The notes under the pieces are model-generated. The model saw only the letters and a program-made list of their open reading frames with translations, was not told the origin of the DNA and ran no database searches. A stretch of 64,000 nucleotides of DNA. It comes from Sphingosinicella sp. YJ22 (GTDB taxonomy: Bacteria; Pseudomonadota; Alphaproteobacteria; Sphingomonadales; Sphingomonadaceae). Positions 56,314-64,000 of this stretch are shown in pieces. The DNA lies in NCBI RefSeq assembly GCF_011320075.1, contig NZ_JAANPA010000002.1, forward strand, positions 1-64,000, written 5' to 3'. How positions within the stretch are numbered: the first letter of the stretch is position 1; every line of letters starts with the position of its first letter. Both the position numbers and the translations under genes were made by a program.

Positions 56314-56462
56314 ACCAAGCGTTGTTCGACGCGAGGTCGACTGCCTGGACCGCCTTCGGGCAACAGGGGGGAAACCCGACGCCGGTCTTCCGCAATCGAT
56401 AGGTGTATTATTAGGCTAGGGTTCCTGTCGTTCCGATGAATGACGCCTGACGGCTCATCGCA
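56314..56462 (-). other. Gap between lolA and its terminator, no gene seen
   Basis: About 149 bases without an open frame. On the minus strand it has a promoter-like CTAATAATAC (around 56405-56415) and ends in the terminator at 56282-56313. This could be a small RNA of about 120 bases or only a long 3' UTR. No known RNA family was recognised. Confidence 0.25.
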
Positions 56463-57092
56463 CTAGCGCCTCGGTCCACGGCCACGCGCGGGCTCGAAGC
56501 GGAACAGGCTGTCGGCCACCGGCACATTGTAGCGCTGCCCGGTCAACCGCACCTGGGTGAGGTTGTTCTGCGCGTCGAGCGCGTTCCACCCGGTCAGGCT
56601 GAGCCCGCCCGGCGTGCCCGCGTTGCGCGCGAACGCCAGAGTGATGCGGCCGAACTCGCGGCGGCGCGGATCGCGCGCCTCGACCATCAAGGTGTTGCCG
56701 TCGTTGCGGATCACCCGGGCATATTGCGACAGGTCGCGGTTGGGGTTGAGCAGCACAGAAAGCGGGGAATCCCCGATCGGCCAGCTCTGCTGCTGCCCGA
56801 CCTCGTAATCGAGGAAGTTGAGGCGGGTGCCGTCGGCAACGACCAGCATGCGCACGCCGCGATATTCGAAGCGGATCTTGCCCGGCCGCTTCAGCGCAAG
56901 GGTACCGGTCAGGGTCCTGCCGCGCGCGTCGGTCTGCGAGAAATTGGCGGTCATGCTGGTGATGGCGCGAAGATGGGCCTGGACCTCGGCGAGCCCGTTC
57001 TGCTGGGCAACTGCCGGAACGGGCGCAAGGGCAGCCGTGGCGGCGAGGCCGAGCGGCGCGGCGGTCAGCGCAAGCGCACGCAAGAACATCAT
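56463..57092 (-). CDS. lolA: Outer membrane lipoprotein carrier protein LolA
   Basis: LolA carries lipoproteins through the periplasm. The 209-residue product has a signal peptide (LGLAATAALAPVPAVAQ), an N-terminal MTANFSQTDARGRTLTGTL and LKRPGKIRFEY, and a hydrophobic-cavity region LFRFEP. It is followed by a terminator far downstream. ftsK lies upstream on the same strand (stop 90 bases before). Confidence 0.88.
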   Translation of the reverse strand: MMFLRALALTAAPLGLAATAALAPVPAVAQQNGLAEVQAHLRAITSMTANFSQTDARGRTLTGTLALKRPGKIRFEYRGVRMLVVADGTRLNFLDYEVGQQQSWPIGDSPLSVLLNPNRDLSQYARVIRNDGNTLMVEARDPRRREFGRITLAFARNAGTPGGLSLTGWNALDAQNNLTQVRLTGQRYNVPVADSLFRFEPARGRGPRR

Positions 57093-57181
57093 CGAAAGTC
57101 TACTCCGTCCTGTTGAAGGATTTGCCGCCGCAGTGGGCGTTCCGCGTTGAATGTCCGGTGAACCCGATCGTTCCGCCGGCG

Positions 57182-59527
57182 TCAGCTCAGCGGGCGTCCG
57201 TCGGTGTCGATCAGCACTTCGCGGCGGCCGACATGGTCGGGGGCGGAGACGATGCCGTCCTTCTCCATCCGCTCGATCAGGCGCGCGGCATTGTTGTAGC
57301 CGACTCGAAGCTGGCGCTGGAGGTAGGAGGTCGAGGCCTTCTGCGCCTCCGCCACGATCTGGATCGCCTTGCGGTAGAGCTGGGTCTCGGCGTCGTCCTC
57401 GCCGACCGGCTGGCCTTCGAACAGATAGCCGCCGTCCTCCGGCTCTTCGGTGACCGCCTGGATATATTCGGGGTGGCCCTGCCCCCGCCAGAAATCGGCG
57501 ACCGCGCGGACCTCGTCGTCGGACACGAACGGGCCGTGGACCCGGGCGATCTGCTTGCCGCCCGGCATGTACAGCATGTCGCCCTTGCCGAGCAGCTGCT
57601 CGGCGCCCTGCTCGCCGAGGATGGTCCGGCTGTCGATCTTCGAGGTCACGGCGAAGCTGATGCGGGTCGGCAGGTTCGCCTTGATCACGCCGGTGATGAC
57701 GTCGACCGAGGGACGCTGAGTGGCCATGATCAGATGGATTCCGGCGGCGCGCGCCTTCTGGGCGAGGCGCTGGATGAGGAACTCGACTTCCTTGCCGGCG
57801 GTGATCATCAGGTCGGCGAGCTCGTCGACCACGACGACGATCTGGGGGAGCACGTCATATTCGAGCTCCTCCATCTCGTATTTGGGCTGGCCGGTCTCCT
57901 GGTCGTAGCCGGTCTGGACCCGGCGGCCGAGGGTCTGGCCCTTCTGCTTGGCCTCGCGGATCTTGGCGTTGAAGCTGCTGAGCTGGCGCACCCCGACCGA
58001 AGCCATCATCCGGTAGCGCTCCTCCATCTGCTCGACCGCCCATTTCAGCGCTCGGATCGCCTTGCCCGGCTCGGTCACGACCGGGGCGAGGAGGTGCGGG
58101 ATGTCCTCGTAGATGCTGAGCTCGAGATGCTTGGGATCGATCATGATCATCCGGCACTGCTCGGGGGTGAGCCGGTAGAGCAGCGACAGGATCATGCAGT
58201 TCAATCCGACCGACTTGCCCGAGCCGGTGGTGCCGGCGACGAGCAGATGCGGCATCGGCGCGAGGTCGGCGACGACCGGATCGCCGGCGATGTTCTTCCC
58301 GAGCACGATCGGCAACTGGGCGACATGGTCCTCGAAGGCCGGGCTTGCGATCAGCTCGGAGAGGGCGACCATCTCGCGGCGGGCGTTGGGCAGCTCGATG
58401 CCGATGACGCTGCGGCCGGGGATGGTCGCGACGCGCGCGGACAGGGCCGACATGTTGCGGGCGATGTCGTCGGCGAGGCTGATCACCCGGCTCGCCTTGA
58501 CGCCGCGCGCCGGCTCGAGCTCGTACATGGTGACGACGGGGCCGGGGCGGACCTCGACGATCTCGCCGCGCACCGAGAAGTCCTCGAGCAGGGATTCGAG
58601 CAGCCGCGCGTTGCGCTCGAGCGCCGCCTTGTCGAGCGTTCCGCCGGTCGCGGGAGGCGGCGGCTTCAGCAGGTCGAGCGGGGGCAGCTGGTAGGTGTCG
58701 CCCAGCGCGAGTGGGCGCTGGCGGTCGCGCCCGCCGCGGCCGTTCGGATCCGGCGCGCGCGGGCGGTCGCCGATGATCGTCTGGCGCGGTTCCGGCGTGC
58801 GCACGATGGGCCGGCGCGACTTGCGCTCCAGACGCTCGTCGGCTTCCTCCTCCTCGTCATCATCGTCGAAGTCGTCATGGTCGGGCGCCGGCAGCGCCAC
58901 GCGCTCGCGCCGCTTTAGCACCCAGCTCCATTCCTCGGCGGTGACGCCGAGGCCGAAGAAGCAGAGGATGAGGCCGCCGAACGCGGTCAGGATCGCGATG
59001 GCGAGACGGAACGGCGCGACGACGTCGGGCGGTCCGGCGAGGCCGAGGCCGCTGTCGATCAGGCCGGCAAGGCCGAGGCCGATTGCTCCGCCCCAGCCGG
59101 CGGGCAGGCCGTTGATCGCGCCGCCGACCAGCAGGCTGGCCGATGCGCCGACCAGGAAGATGCCGCCCAGCGTCAGGCGCAGCGAGCGGCCCCACGGCCC
59201 CGCCCCCGCCCCGCGCGCGAGCCGGATGCCGGTGAGGAGCAGAACGGGCAGAAGGAGCGCCGCGAGCGGCCCCGCCAGCGTGAGCAACAGGTCCGCGGTC
59301 CAGGCACCGGGCGTCCCAAGCACATTCTGAACGGCGCCGCCGGAGCGTGTGTTGAGCGACGGGTCGCTCGGCCGGTAGCTGATCAGTGCGGCCAGGATCG
59401 CGAGCGCCGCCGCGCTCAGCGCCATGCCCAACAGCATGACGCCAATGCGTCGCGCCACCCGCTTGAAGCGGCTCTCGTAGACGGCCAACCCGGTGTTCCG
59501 GCCGGCGCGCGAAGCCACACTCGCCAT
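57182..59527 (-). CDS. ftsK: DNA translocase FtsK
   Basis: FtsK moves chromosomal DNA to the division site and aids dimer resolution. The 781-residue product has four to five membrane helices (about 30-210), an acidic linker (HDDFDDDDEEEEADER), a RecA-like motor with Walker A GTTGSGKSVGLN, and the gamma domain (QLRVGYNNAARLIERMEKDG) that reads KOPS. Membrane helices: GVMLLGMALSAAALAIL and others. Preceding lolA in the same orientation. Confidence 0.95.
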   Translation of the reverse strand: MASVASRAGRNTGLAVYESRFKRVARRIGVMLLGMALSAAALAILAALISYRPSDPSLNTRSGGAVQNVLGTPGAWTADLLLTLAGPLAALLLPVLLLTGIRLARGAGAGPWGRSLRLTLGGIFLVGASASLLVGGAINGLPAGWGGAIGLGLAGLIDSGLGLAGPPDVVAPFRLAIAILTAFGGLILCFFGLGVTAEEWSWVLKRRERVALPAPDHDDFDDDDEEEEADERLERKSRRPIVRTPEPRQTIIGDRPRAPDPNGRGGRDRQRPLALGDTYQLPPLDLLKPPPPATGGTLDKAALERNARLLESLLEDFSVRGEIVEVRPGPVVTMYELEPARGVKASRVISLADDIARNMSALSARVATIPGRSVIGIELPNARREMVALSELIASPAFEDHVAQLPIVLGKNIAGDPVVADLAPMPHLLVAGTTGSGKSVGLNCMILSLLYRLTPEQCRMIMIDPKHLELSIYEDIPHLLAPVVTEPGKAIRALKWAVEQMEERYRMMASVGVRQLSSFNAKIREAKQKGQTLGRRVQTGYDQETGQPKYEMEELEYDVLPQIVVVVDELADLMITAGKEVEFLIQRLAQKARAAGIHLIMATQRPSVDVITGVIKANLPTRISFAVTSKIDSRTILGEQGAEQLLGKGDMLYMPGGKQIARVHGPFVSDDEVRAVADFWRGQGHPEYIQAVTEEPEDGGYLFEGQPVGEDDAETQLYRKAIQIVAEAQKASTSYLQRQLRVGYNNAARLIERMEKDGIVSAPDHVGRREVLIDTDGRPLS

Positions 59528-59692
59528 GCCCGTGCCTCAAATGTTCCCGCTGTGTGCTGTCATGCGCCCTGTGCGACTCCGCGGTCAAGCGCTTGGCGTT
59601 GCACGCGTGCATCGGTGAGGCAGAATTCGACCTGGGCGATTTCCCGTCCCCCCGGCTGTTCCAGCCGGCCGGAACTCGCTAGGGGCGGAAAA

Positions 59693-60931
59693 ATGGACCG
59701 TGCGGACGTCTTGATCCTCGGCGGCGGCCTGGTCGGCCTCAGCCTTGCCATCGCGCTGAGCCGCAATGGCGTCACCACCATCGTCGTCGACGCGGCCGAG
59801 CCCGCCTCGCAGATCGCTGCCGCCTTCGACGGCCGCACCACGGCGGTGTCGAGCTCGTCGTGGCGGATGCTCCAGGCGATCGGCGTCGGCGAGAAAATCG
59901 AGGCGCATGGCTGCCCGATCCGCACCATCCGAGTCAGCGACGGCCTCGCTCCGGGCAGCCTCATCTTCGACCCGAGCCGCGGCGGCCAGGGCGACGGCGC
60001 CGAGGATCCGCTCGGTATCATGTTCGAGAACCGGCTGATCCGCCAGGCGCTTCAACAGACCGCGGCGGAATGCGAGAACATCACCGTGATCGCGCCCGCC
60101 CGCACCGGCGAAGTGGTGCGCGACGAAGCCGGCGTGCGCGCCGCGCTCACCGACGGGCGCGCCGTCATGGCGTCACTTCTGATCGGGGCGGAGGGACGCA
60201 ACTCGCCGACCCGCGACGCCGCCCACATCCCGATCGCGCGCTGGCAATATGACCATTGCGCGATGGTGGCGACGGTGCGGCACGAGCGCCCGCACGAGAA
60301 TGTCGCCTACGAGATCTTCTATCCCGCCGGCCCGTTCGCGATCCTGCCGATGCTCGACGACGAGGAGGGGCGCCACCGCTCCGCCATCGTGTGGTCGGTG
60401 TCGGCCGCGGACGGCCCTGCCTATATGGGCCTGCCCGACCGCGCCTTCGCGGCCGAGCTCGAGAAGAAGATGGGCGGCGCCCTCGGCGGCGTCGAGATGG
60501 GCAGCCGGCGCTGGACCTATCCGCTGGGCTTCCACCATGCCGCGCAGATCACCGACCTGCGCCTCGCCCTCGTCGGCGACGCCGCGCATGGCATCCATCC
60601 GATCGCCGGCCAGGGTCTCAATCTCGGCTTCCGCGACGCCGCCGCGCTCGCTCAGGTGCTCGTCGAAGGCGCGCGCCTGGGCCTCGATCTCGGCGATGCA
60701 CAGCTGCTCGACCGCTACCAGAGCTGGCGCAGCCTCGACAGCTTCTCGGTCGCGCTTGCCACCGACAGCCTGACCCGAATCTATGGCGTGCCGGGCCGCA
60801 CCGCCTCGGCCGTGCGCCGCTTCGGAATGGGCCTGATCGACCGAATCGCGCCGTTGAAGGACCGGCTGATGGCCGAAGCGCGCGGCGAATCCGGAGAGAT
60901 GCCACTGCTGTTGCGCGGATTGCCGATCTAG
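59693..60931 (+). CDS. UbiH/UbiF family FAD-dependent hydroxylase
   Basis: A 412-residue flavoprotein hydroxylase for ubiquinone ring synthesis. FAD sites are GGGLVGLSLAIALS at the start and LVGDAAHGIHPIAGQGLNLGFRDA (about 295-320). The AFDGRTTAVSSSSWRML segment is found in the UbiH/F/I/L group. Which ring carbon it acts on cannot be told. The ATG has AGGGGCGG upstream; it is divergent from ftsK across 165 bases. Confidence 0.9.
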   Translation: MDRADVLILGGGLVGLSLAIALSRNGVTTIVVDAAEPASQIAAAFDGRTTAVSSSSWRMLQAIGVGEKIEAHGCPIRTIRVSDGLAPGSLIFDPSRGGQGDGAEDPLGIMFENRLIRQALQQTAAECENITVIAPARTGEVVRDEAGVRAALTDGRAVMASLLIGAEGRNSPTRDAAHIPIARWQYDHCAMVATVRHERPHENVAYEIFYPAGPFAILPMLDDEEGRHRSAIVWSVSAADGPAYMGLPDRAFAAELEKKMGGALGGVEMGSRRWTYPLGFHHAAQITDLRLALVGDAAHGIHPIAGQGLNLGFRDAAALAQVLVEGARLGLDLGDAQLLDRYQSWRSLDSFSVALATDSLTRIYGVPGRTASAVRRFGMGLIDRIAPLKDRLMAEARGESGEMPLLLRGLPI

Positions 60932-60935
60932 TCCG

Positions 60936-61331
60936 TCAGACCGACACGCTCGCTCTGCGGCGAACGGCAGTTTCCTCCTTGGCTGCACGGATCATGAGGA
61001 ATGTCCCTGACCACTCGCCGGGGATGGTCCACTCGCCCTGGATTTCGTTGCCGCAGGGCTGGACCGTTCCCCGATAATAGACACGATCCGGGCGAAGCTC
61101 ATGGCCGTAGGTTTTGACGAAGGTCAGAAACGCACCGCTGCGTCGACCCTCGATAGTAGCGTCGAGTGTTGTCCCGGGCGGATCATAGATGTCGCCGGGC
61201 TCGGTTGTTACCCCGCTGATCGCGCCGGCGATGTCATGGATTTGAGCTTCGAACGGTCCCGGCGGCAACTCGTAGGGAAAGCTGAAGACACCACTCCAAT
61301 GCCCGCTCAGGTCGATCCCCGGACCGCTCAC
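60936..61331 (-). CDS. Hypothetical protein, 131 residues
   Basis: A 131-residue soluble protein with no known name. It starts PGIDLSGHWSGVFSFPYELPPGPF and has a strand-rich pattern (GHWSGVF, GEWTIPGEWSGTF) suggesting a small beta-barrel such as a lipocalin-type fold. No signal peptide. It overlaps the LON-domain gene by 4 bases and probably shares its operon. Function unknown. Confidence 0.65.
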   Translation of the reverse strand: MSGPGIDLSGHWSGVFSFPYELPPGPFEAQIHDIAGAISGVTTEPGDIYDPPGTTLDATIEGRRSGAFLTFVKTYGHELRPDRVYYRGTVQPCGNEIQGEWTIPGEWSGTFLMIRAAKEETAVRRRASVSV

Positions 61332-61960
61332 TGCAGAGTTTCGGGCCCGTCGGCGCCGCCAGGGGCCATACGCTGGAACTGCATGAACTGGACGAGGAGG
61401 TCAGCGCGGGGCGCGAGGCCGTTCACTTCCAGCAACGCCTGTTTCGAGCCGACGTCGAGCGGCGCGATCTGGGCGATGCCGTTGACCAGCGATTCGTCGT
61501 CGAGGCGCGACACCGCTTCCCAATTGACCCCATAGCCCAGCGAATCGGCGTAGCGCCGCGCCTCCTGCTCGAGCTCGGCGCGCTCGGCGATGCCGAGCAC
61601 GTCGTCGTCTTCGGAATCGTCGAAGGCGGCGCGGTCGATCTCGACCTGACGGTAGAGGGTGTCGACCTGGGCCTCGCGGGCGATTCGGAACCGTCCCAGG
61701 CCCTCCAGCACAATGTTGTAGCGGCCGTCGTCGAGCGGCTCGCATTCGCCGAGGTGGCCGAGGCAGCCGACGTCGAACAAGGCCGGGGGGTCCCCCGAAT
61801 CGCGCGGCTGGACCATCGCGATCAGCCGGTCGCCCGCCATCGCATCGGCGACCATCGCACGGTAGCGCGGCTCGAAGATGTGCAGCGGCAGGTGACCGCG
61901 CGGGAACAGCAGCGCTCCCGCCAACGGAAACACCGGAACGCGCAGCAACTGGCGCTTCAT
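61328..61960 (-). CDS. LON peptidase substrate-binding domain protein
   Basis: A 210-residue protein with a LON N-terminal domain and no protease domain: VPVFPLAGALLFPRGHLPLHIFEPRYR. Such proteins are of unclear role, perhaps substrate recognition. Start set at 61960 (MKRQLLRV), 2 bases after the YbbN-type gene stop. Its stop overlaps the next gene start by 4 bases. Confidence 0.88.
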   Translation of the reverse strand: MKRQLLRVPVFPLAGALLFPRGHLPLHIFEPRYRAMVADAMAGDRLIAMVQPRDSGDPPALFDVGCLGHLGECEPLDDGRYNIVLEGLGRFRIAREAQVDTLYRQVEIDRAAFDDSEDDDVLGIAERAELEQEARRYADSLGYGVNWEAVSRLDDESLVNGIAQIAPLDVGSKQALLEVNGLAPRADLLVQFMQFQRMAPGGADGPETLQ

Positions 61961-61962
61961 GT

Positions 61963-62871
61963 TCAACCGAACAGGATGGCGGACAGGCGCCGACGCTGGG
62001 CCGCGGCCCAAGGATCTTCAAGGCCGATCGCCTCAAGCATCTGGAGCAGGCGCTTGCGCGCGGCGCCGTCATTCCATTCGCGGTCGCGGTTGATGATCTC
62101 GAGCAGCTGGTCGGCGGCGCCGTTGCGGTCGCCCCGCGCCAGCTTCGCGCCGGCGAGGTCGAACCGCGCCTCGTGATCGTCGCCATTGGCGGCAACCCGC
62201 CTCTCCAGCTCGGCATCGTCGCCGGCCGGGGCTGCGGAGGCCAGTTCGAGGGCGGAACGGGCCCGAGCGATGGCGGCATCGTTGGCGACCGATTCGGACA
62301 GGTCGGTGAGGATCGGGCCTGCTTCTTCGACCCGCCCGGCCGCGATCAGCGCGCGCACAAGGCCGGAGATCACCGCCGGGTTGTCGGGCGCCATCTCGCG
62401 CAGCTGCCCGAAGATGCCGGCGGCGCGCTCGCCGTCGCCTTCGGCGAGAACCGCTTCGCCCATCTCGATCAGCGGCTCGATCTCCGCCTGCGCCTGCTGG
62501 TCCTCGCCCTGGACCGGCAGCTGCGCGAGGATCTGGTCGAGCATCCGCTTCAACGCCGCCTCGGTGCGCGCCTGGGTCAGGTCGGCAACCGGCTGGCCCT
62601 CGAAGAGCGCATAGACCGTCGGAATCGACTGGATGCGGAATTGCGCCGCGATGAACTTGTTCTCGTCGACATTGACCTTGACGAGCTTGACGCCCTTGCC
62701 GGCATAATCCTCGGCAACCTTTTCGAGCACCGGGGTGAGCTGGCGGCACGGGCCGCACCATTCCGCCCAGAAGTCGAGAATCACCAGCGAGGTCATGCTG
62801 GGCTCGACGACGTCGCGGCGGAAAGCCTCCACCGCCTCGCGCTCGGCCGCGCTCAAGCCTAATGTCGCCAC
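61963..62871 (-). CDS. Thioredoxin with TPR tail (YbbN/CnoX-like)
   Basis: A 302-residue protein with a thioredoxin domain (LVILDFWAEWCGPCRQLTPVLE, active WCGPC, about 30-40) and a helical TPR-like tail (GDGERAAGIFGQLREMAPDN). It resembles YbbN/CnoX chaperedoxins, some of which have other active-site pairs. Here both Cys are kept, so redox activity is plausible. First gene in a leftward trio with the LON-domain and 131-residue proteins. Confidence 0.88.
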   Translation of the reverse strand: MATLGLSAAEREAVEAFRRDVVEPSMTSLVILDFWAEWCGPCRQLTPVLEKVAEDYAGKGVKLVKVNVDENKFIAAQFRIQSIPTVYALFEGQPVADLTQARTEAALKRMLDQILAQLPVQGEDQQAQAEIEPLIEMGEAVLAEGDGERAAGIFGQLREMAPDNPAVISGLVRALIAAGRVEEAGPILTDLSESVANDAAIARARSALELASAAPAGDDAELERRVAANGDDHEARFDLAGAKLARGDRNGAADQLLEIINRDREWNDGAARKRLLQMLEAIGLEDPWAAAQRRRLSAILFG

Positions 62872-63034
62872 GTCTGATTCTCCGGAAAACCTGCGTCTTG
62901 GCGCCCCCTATGTGGGAAAAGCGGCGAGTCTGCCAAGGCCGCGTTTTTCCTTGGAGGAGGGCTTGCGCCCCCGCCGCCCTTTTGTTAGCAGCCGCCGCCT
63001 TACCTCAGCCGCTCTCTCGGGCGGCACATGCCGA

Positions 63035-63109
63035 GCGGGCGTAGCTCAGGGGTAGAGCACAACCTTGCCAAGGTTGGGGTCGAGGGTTCGAATCCCTTCG
63101 CCCGCTCCA
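63035..63109 (+). tRNA. tRNA-Gly(GCC)
   Basis: A 75-base tRNA with 7-bp acceptor stem (GCGGGCG with CGCCCGC), D-arm AGCTCAGGGGTAGAGC, anticodon loop TTGCCAA giving GCC, TpsiC arm GGGTTCGAATCCC, and encoded CCA (63107-63109). Reads GGC and GGU. The DNA after it is less GC-rich and lacks clear genes, as at tRNA-linked islands. Confidence 0.96.
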
Positions 63110-64000
63110 GATTTTTCCCGGATTTCTGCGGATGCAGGTTCGGCCCGCGAGTCGGGCAATCACAGGGCAATCGATCGGGAACCGATTTCGTAATCGCTGT
63201 CGGGCACTTAAGAGTGACGGACGCCGCATTGCCGAACGCTGCCCTCAACGACGAATCGTTCGGCGAAGAACTGCCTGGGCTGCGCGGCCCGGTCGAGAGG
63301 CCTGAAGTTCATACCTTGAGGTCCGAGCACCCGCTCAAGAACATACTGCGACCAAGCTTCCACGACTGGCAAGCAGCGAACCGACCAGGCGGCCGAGCTC
63401 ATCGCGGATTCGCGGAACCAAGGTTGTGGATCATAGTGCCGCAAAAGGTACGCCAGAGTATCCGACGAGGCGCCGAGTTTCATGCATCCCACAGCGAAGG
63501 TTCGCCTAGGCTGATGAATGCTCCAGCGGAAAGGTGCATCTCGGGTACGCCGATCTCCCGAAGAGCACCGTGTCCGCATTAACGCACACCAGCCACGCCA
63601 CCAGCGCAACAAAATATCGAGTCGCGGGATTATTGACATCGATTTCGCCAATTATCAAGATGAATCCTGCGAGACGGCTTGCTACTTCCCACGAAGGCAT
63701 CGTGATGCGGTATGAAGTGCTCGTCTAGAACTTTTGGGAAGTACTATAGAAGTTGTCCAACAGCTAGAACGGCACTTGCATAGGACTTTCAGGGACCGCC
63801 GCTGGCTTCAGGTTTTCTGGTTGCTTAGGGGAGATGCGCTGTTATCATCGCCCGGGATCGGCCGGGCGCCACTTTTAGAGCGCGGCCGCCACTTCCGCAT
63901 GGCGCACCTGAACCTAAACCCCTTGCTGACTCCGACCCGGGATCCGATGCTTTGCCTTCGAGCGCCCTTCATGAGTGACAGGCGCCCCGACAATATCCGA
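63110..64000. other. Gene-poor region after tRNA-Gly
   Basis: About 890 bases with no convincing gene. GC is visibly lower, mainly at 63590-63800. Open frames overlap on both strands and lack ribosome binding sites and known motifs. A plus-strand ATG at 63971 could begin a gene that continues beyond the window. This could be the edge of an island integrated at the tRNA or degraded intergenic DNA. Confidence 0.6.
63506..63700 (-). CDS. Possible small membrane protein
   Basis: A 64-residue open frame, MPSWEVASRLAGFILIIGEI and on, with hydrophobic stretches LAGFILIIGEI and YFVALVAWLVCV that could span a membrane. Lower-GC codons set it apart from neighbours. A minus-strand frame shifted by one base continues protein-like sequence to 63208, so a frameshifted gene is possible. 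Support is weak. Confidence 0.2.
   Translation of the reverse strand: MPSWEVASRLAGFILIIGEIDVNNPATRYFVALVAWLVCVNADTVLFGRSAYPRCTFPLEHSSA

Noticed and set aside
56282-56462. 6S RNA or tmRNA between lolA and xth
   Set aside because: No characteristic core of either RNA was recognised, and 6S is usually found elsewhere in related genomes; kept only as a possible small RNA.
57113-58918. Plus-strand open frame of about 600 codons opposite ftsK
   Set aside because: Composition is a mirror of ftsK codons and it has no recognisable domain.

Overview
The window is a high-GC, densely coded chromosomal segment. Its content points to an alphaproteobacterium of the Sphingomonadaceae (Sphingomonas/Sphingosinicella-like). 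Reasons: a large TonB-dependent receptor of the sphingomonad type, a CBP3-like ubiquinol-cytochrome c chaperone, MmcB, DUF1491, DUF3576 and DUF6489-like proteins, malic enzyme fused to a phosphotransacetylase domain, and the gene order ppsR-maf-coaE-dnaQ // hemE-hemJ-rho // mnmE-mnmG-rsmG-parA-parB. No phage, transposase or CRISPR array was seen. Species cannot be fixed from the sequence alone.

Layout. 1-12.2 kb: 3' part of feoB, ssb, a DUF177/CBP3-like pair, bamE, maeB, mutS, a GNAT acetyltransferase and glnD. 12.2-19.1 kb: a TonB-dependent receptor, infC (apparent non-AUG start), a VapBC toxin-antitoxin pair, a decayed ORF, and thrS. 19.1-24.2 kb: an OmpA-type envelope protein, a hydrolase-TPR pair, a SIMPL protein and a compact glyoxalase operon (gloA, VOC protein, gloB). 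24.25-32.9 kb: tRNA-Leu(GAG), an APC permease, a Rieske oxygenase, a class A penicillin-binding protein, a SCO/YcgN/YgjP-type operon, an ankyrin protein, MmcB and a SleB-type hydrolase. 33-37.8 kb: a leftward run DUF1491, thioesterase, ptsN, hpf, dnaQ, coaE, maf, ppsR.

The most notable part is 37.8-47.7 kb. A 342-bp non-coding gap (37768-38109) lies between ppsR (leftward) and hemE (rightward). It has a perfect DnaA box, further near-matches, an AT-rich tract and four GANTC sites, and genes run away from it on both sides. This is the expected setting of an alphaproteobacterial chromosomal origin, known in Caulobacter to lie beside hemE. To the right are hemE-hemJ, rho, mnmE, mnmG, rsmG, parA and parB. 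Three parS-like palindromes lie between mnmE and mnmG and inside rsmG. Together these look like the replication-origin and segregation locus.

47.7-63.1 kb holds core genes, many with overlapping starts and stops: holA-lptE-leuS, a DUF3576 lipoprotein, a beta-barrel-like protein, a thiE-like gene divergent from the YggS family gene, ribA-xth, lolA, ftsK, a UbiH-type hydroxylase, a LON-substrate-binding protein and a YbbN-type thioredoxin, ending at tRNA-Gly(GCC). After that tRNA (63.11-64 kb) the sequence is less GC-rich and has no convincing gene, so it may be the edge of a genomic island.

Several intergenic palindromic repeats of the kind common in sphingomonads occur at 21.6, 24.4, 41.05 and 42.15 kb.
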